DNA from: Acanthococcus lagerstroemiae
Lineage: Eukaryota > Arthropoda > Insecta > Hemiptera > Eriococcidae
Length of the DNA stretch: 64,000 nucleotides
Assembly: GCA_031841125.1 (NCBI GenBank)
Contig: JAJSSI010000040.1
Coordinates: 30,566 to 94,565, forward strand
Reading direction: 5' to 3'
Each line of letters begins with the position of its first letter. Position 1 is the stretch's first letter. Positions 63,608-64,000 of this stretch are shown in pieces. A program made the position numbers and the translations under genes. A model generated the notes under the pieces. The model saw only the letters and a list, made by a program, of their open reading frames with translations. It ran no database searches and was not told the DNA's origin.

Positions 63608-63900
63608 GTCGCCGCCAAATTTCAACCACGAATTCGAACTCAGCGTGAAAAATTGAGTATGAAACACTCATTAATTCGAAATTTTTGATTTTCTCAAATT
63701 TTGAAAATTTCTCCATACTATACATCATGTCTTTTTTGGGGCGAAAAAATTTTCGGAGAGCTACGGCGTCGGTGCTGGGGCTAGTTACTCAATTTTTCGA
63801 GACGAATTCGAATCCGTTGTCAAAATTGAGCTATACAGTCATTTCCTGACCCAATTTGATCAATTTTTCCAACTTTTTCGAGTGTATCTCAGGAACGGAG
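63608..63900. repeat. Last complete unit, with TA insertion
   Basis: The core reads gagctatacagtc instead of gagctacagtc at about 63829-63841, a tandem duplication of TA. The cassette is type A with T256. The unit before it (63316-63607) has the T5-to-T4 core loss and a B cassette, so A and B units still alternate at the window end. Confidence 0.8.
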
Positions 63901-64000
63901 GGTCGCCGCCAAATTTCAACCACGAATTCGAACTCAGCGTGAAAAATTGAGTATGAAACACTCATTAATTCGAAATTTTTGATTTTCTCAAATTTTGAAA
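63901..64000. repeat. Partial unit at the window end
   Basis: These are the first 100 bases of a further unit, identical to offsets 1-100 of the reference. The array continues beyond the window. Confidence 0.95.

Larger units (their letters stand above)
1..64000. repeat. 292-bp satellite DNA array, about 219 head-to-tail units
   Basis: The same unit recurs from the first to the last base with no interruption and no inverted copy. Tracking the interval between equivalent points across the window gives 219 complete units: most are 292 bp, about 45 are 291 bp, six are 290 bp, two are 293 bp, and single units are 274, 294 and 315 bp. These lengths sum exactly to 63900 bp. The array begins and ends mid-array, so its flanks are not visible. 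No unique DNA, gene or transposon was found inside it. Long homogeneous arrays of this kind are typical of eukaryotic heterochromatin such as pericentromeric, subtelomeric or sex-chromosome blocks; which of these applies cannot be told from the window. The family is not recognised by name. Confidence 0.99.
46662..64000. repeat. Right block: 59 units plus partial, mosaic A/B cassettes
   Basis: Pure B units continue but are interleaved with units that combine A and B alleles in many arrangements. Examples: T247 with TT264-265, TCGAG and A283 (units at 47827, 49578, 52496 and 62440); A247 with AC264-265 and TCGAG (53080, 53956, 57164 and 61856); A247 with T264, C265, TCGAG and A283 (49870 and 59521). 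Switches between alleles happen within 7-20 bp. Core substitutions become frequent from about 56.3 kb. Confidence 0.88.

Noticed and set aside
1..64000. CRISPR array
   Set aside because: The conserved part is about 246 bp and the variable part holds only two main related alleles, not unique spacers. No cas genes are present and the sequence is eukaryote-like.
1..64000. Ribosomal, 5S, tRNA or histone gene tandem array
   Set aside because: No conserved rRNA or tRNA sequence or fold and no histone reading frame is present in the 292-bp unit. The B-box-like word alone is not a gene.
1..64000. Transposon, LTR or other mobile element inside the array
   Set aside because: Every stretch matches the unit. 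No insertion, target-site duplication or transposase-like frame was seen. The largest length changes are minus 18 and plus 24 bp.
1..64000. Regular higher-order repeat
   Set aside because: Positions of T8, G-loss, ACTCC and TCGAG units show no constant multi-unit period by eye. Only weak two-unit spacings were noticed. A computed autocorrelation would settle it.
1..64000. Pure assembly artefact from a collapsed or duplicated read
   Set aside because: Block structure, shared rare variants and private mutations make simple copying of one read unlikely. However, true copy number and homopolymer lengths cannot be verified from the sequence alone.
1..64000. Telomeric repeat
   Set aside because: No short telomeric tandem such as TTAGGC, TTAGG or TTAGGG was seen.

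Overview
The whole window is one uninterrupted head-to-tail satellite DNA array. The unit is 292 bp. In a phase starting at base 1 (first bases ggtcgccgcc) there are 219 complete units (1-63900) and a 100-bp partial unit (63901-64000). All copies run in the same direction. I found no gene, RNA gene, mobile element, CRISPR array or unique sequence, and neither end of the array lies in the window. The array is therefore longer than 64 kb.

The organism is almost certainly a eukaryote, since bacteria do not normally carry 64 kb of near-identical noncoding tandem repeat. The unit is about 39% G+C by hand count (59 C and 55 G in 292). It is full of A- and T-tracts and AATTCGAA words, and CpG is not depleted (17 seen, about 11 expected). 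This suits an invertebrate with little or no CpG methylation, and the style resembles nematode repeats. That assignment is a weak inference, and I do not recognise the satellite as a named family.

The unit has two parts. Offsets 1-237 and 284-292 (246 bp, the core) are almost invariant through most of the array. Offsets 238-283 (46 bp, the cassette) hold nearly all the variation, as two linked allele sets. Type A has C238, T247, C256, AC264-265, CG271-272 and A283. Type B has T238, A247, T256, TT264-265, TT271-272 and G283. Most unit-length differences (mostly 291, also 290 and 293 bp) come from single-base indels in the cassette.

The layout has three blocks. Bases 1-26542 (91 units) are mainly type A with scattered hybrids and a few damaged units (21309-21582; 22332-22581). 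Bases 26543-46661 (69 units) are almost purely type B, with recurrent T9/T8 and GGG/GG length changes. Bases 46662-63900 (59 units, plus the partial) mix A, B and many recombinant cassettes. Core mutations, a 24-bp junction duplication and a 2-bp insertion accumulate after about 56.3 kb, which may mean the array edge lies to the right.

No genes act together here. The features worth following are the fixed core beside a bi-allelic cassette, the long imperfect inverted repeat in each unit, a tRNA B-box-like word in each unit, and the splice-acceptor-like tract specific to type B. Offsets quoted below are positions within the unit, counted from ggtcgcc; in the first unit they equal window coordinates.
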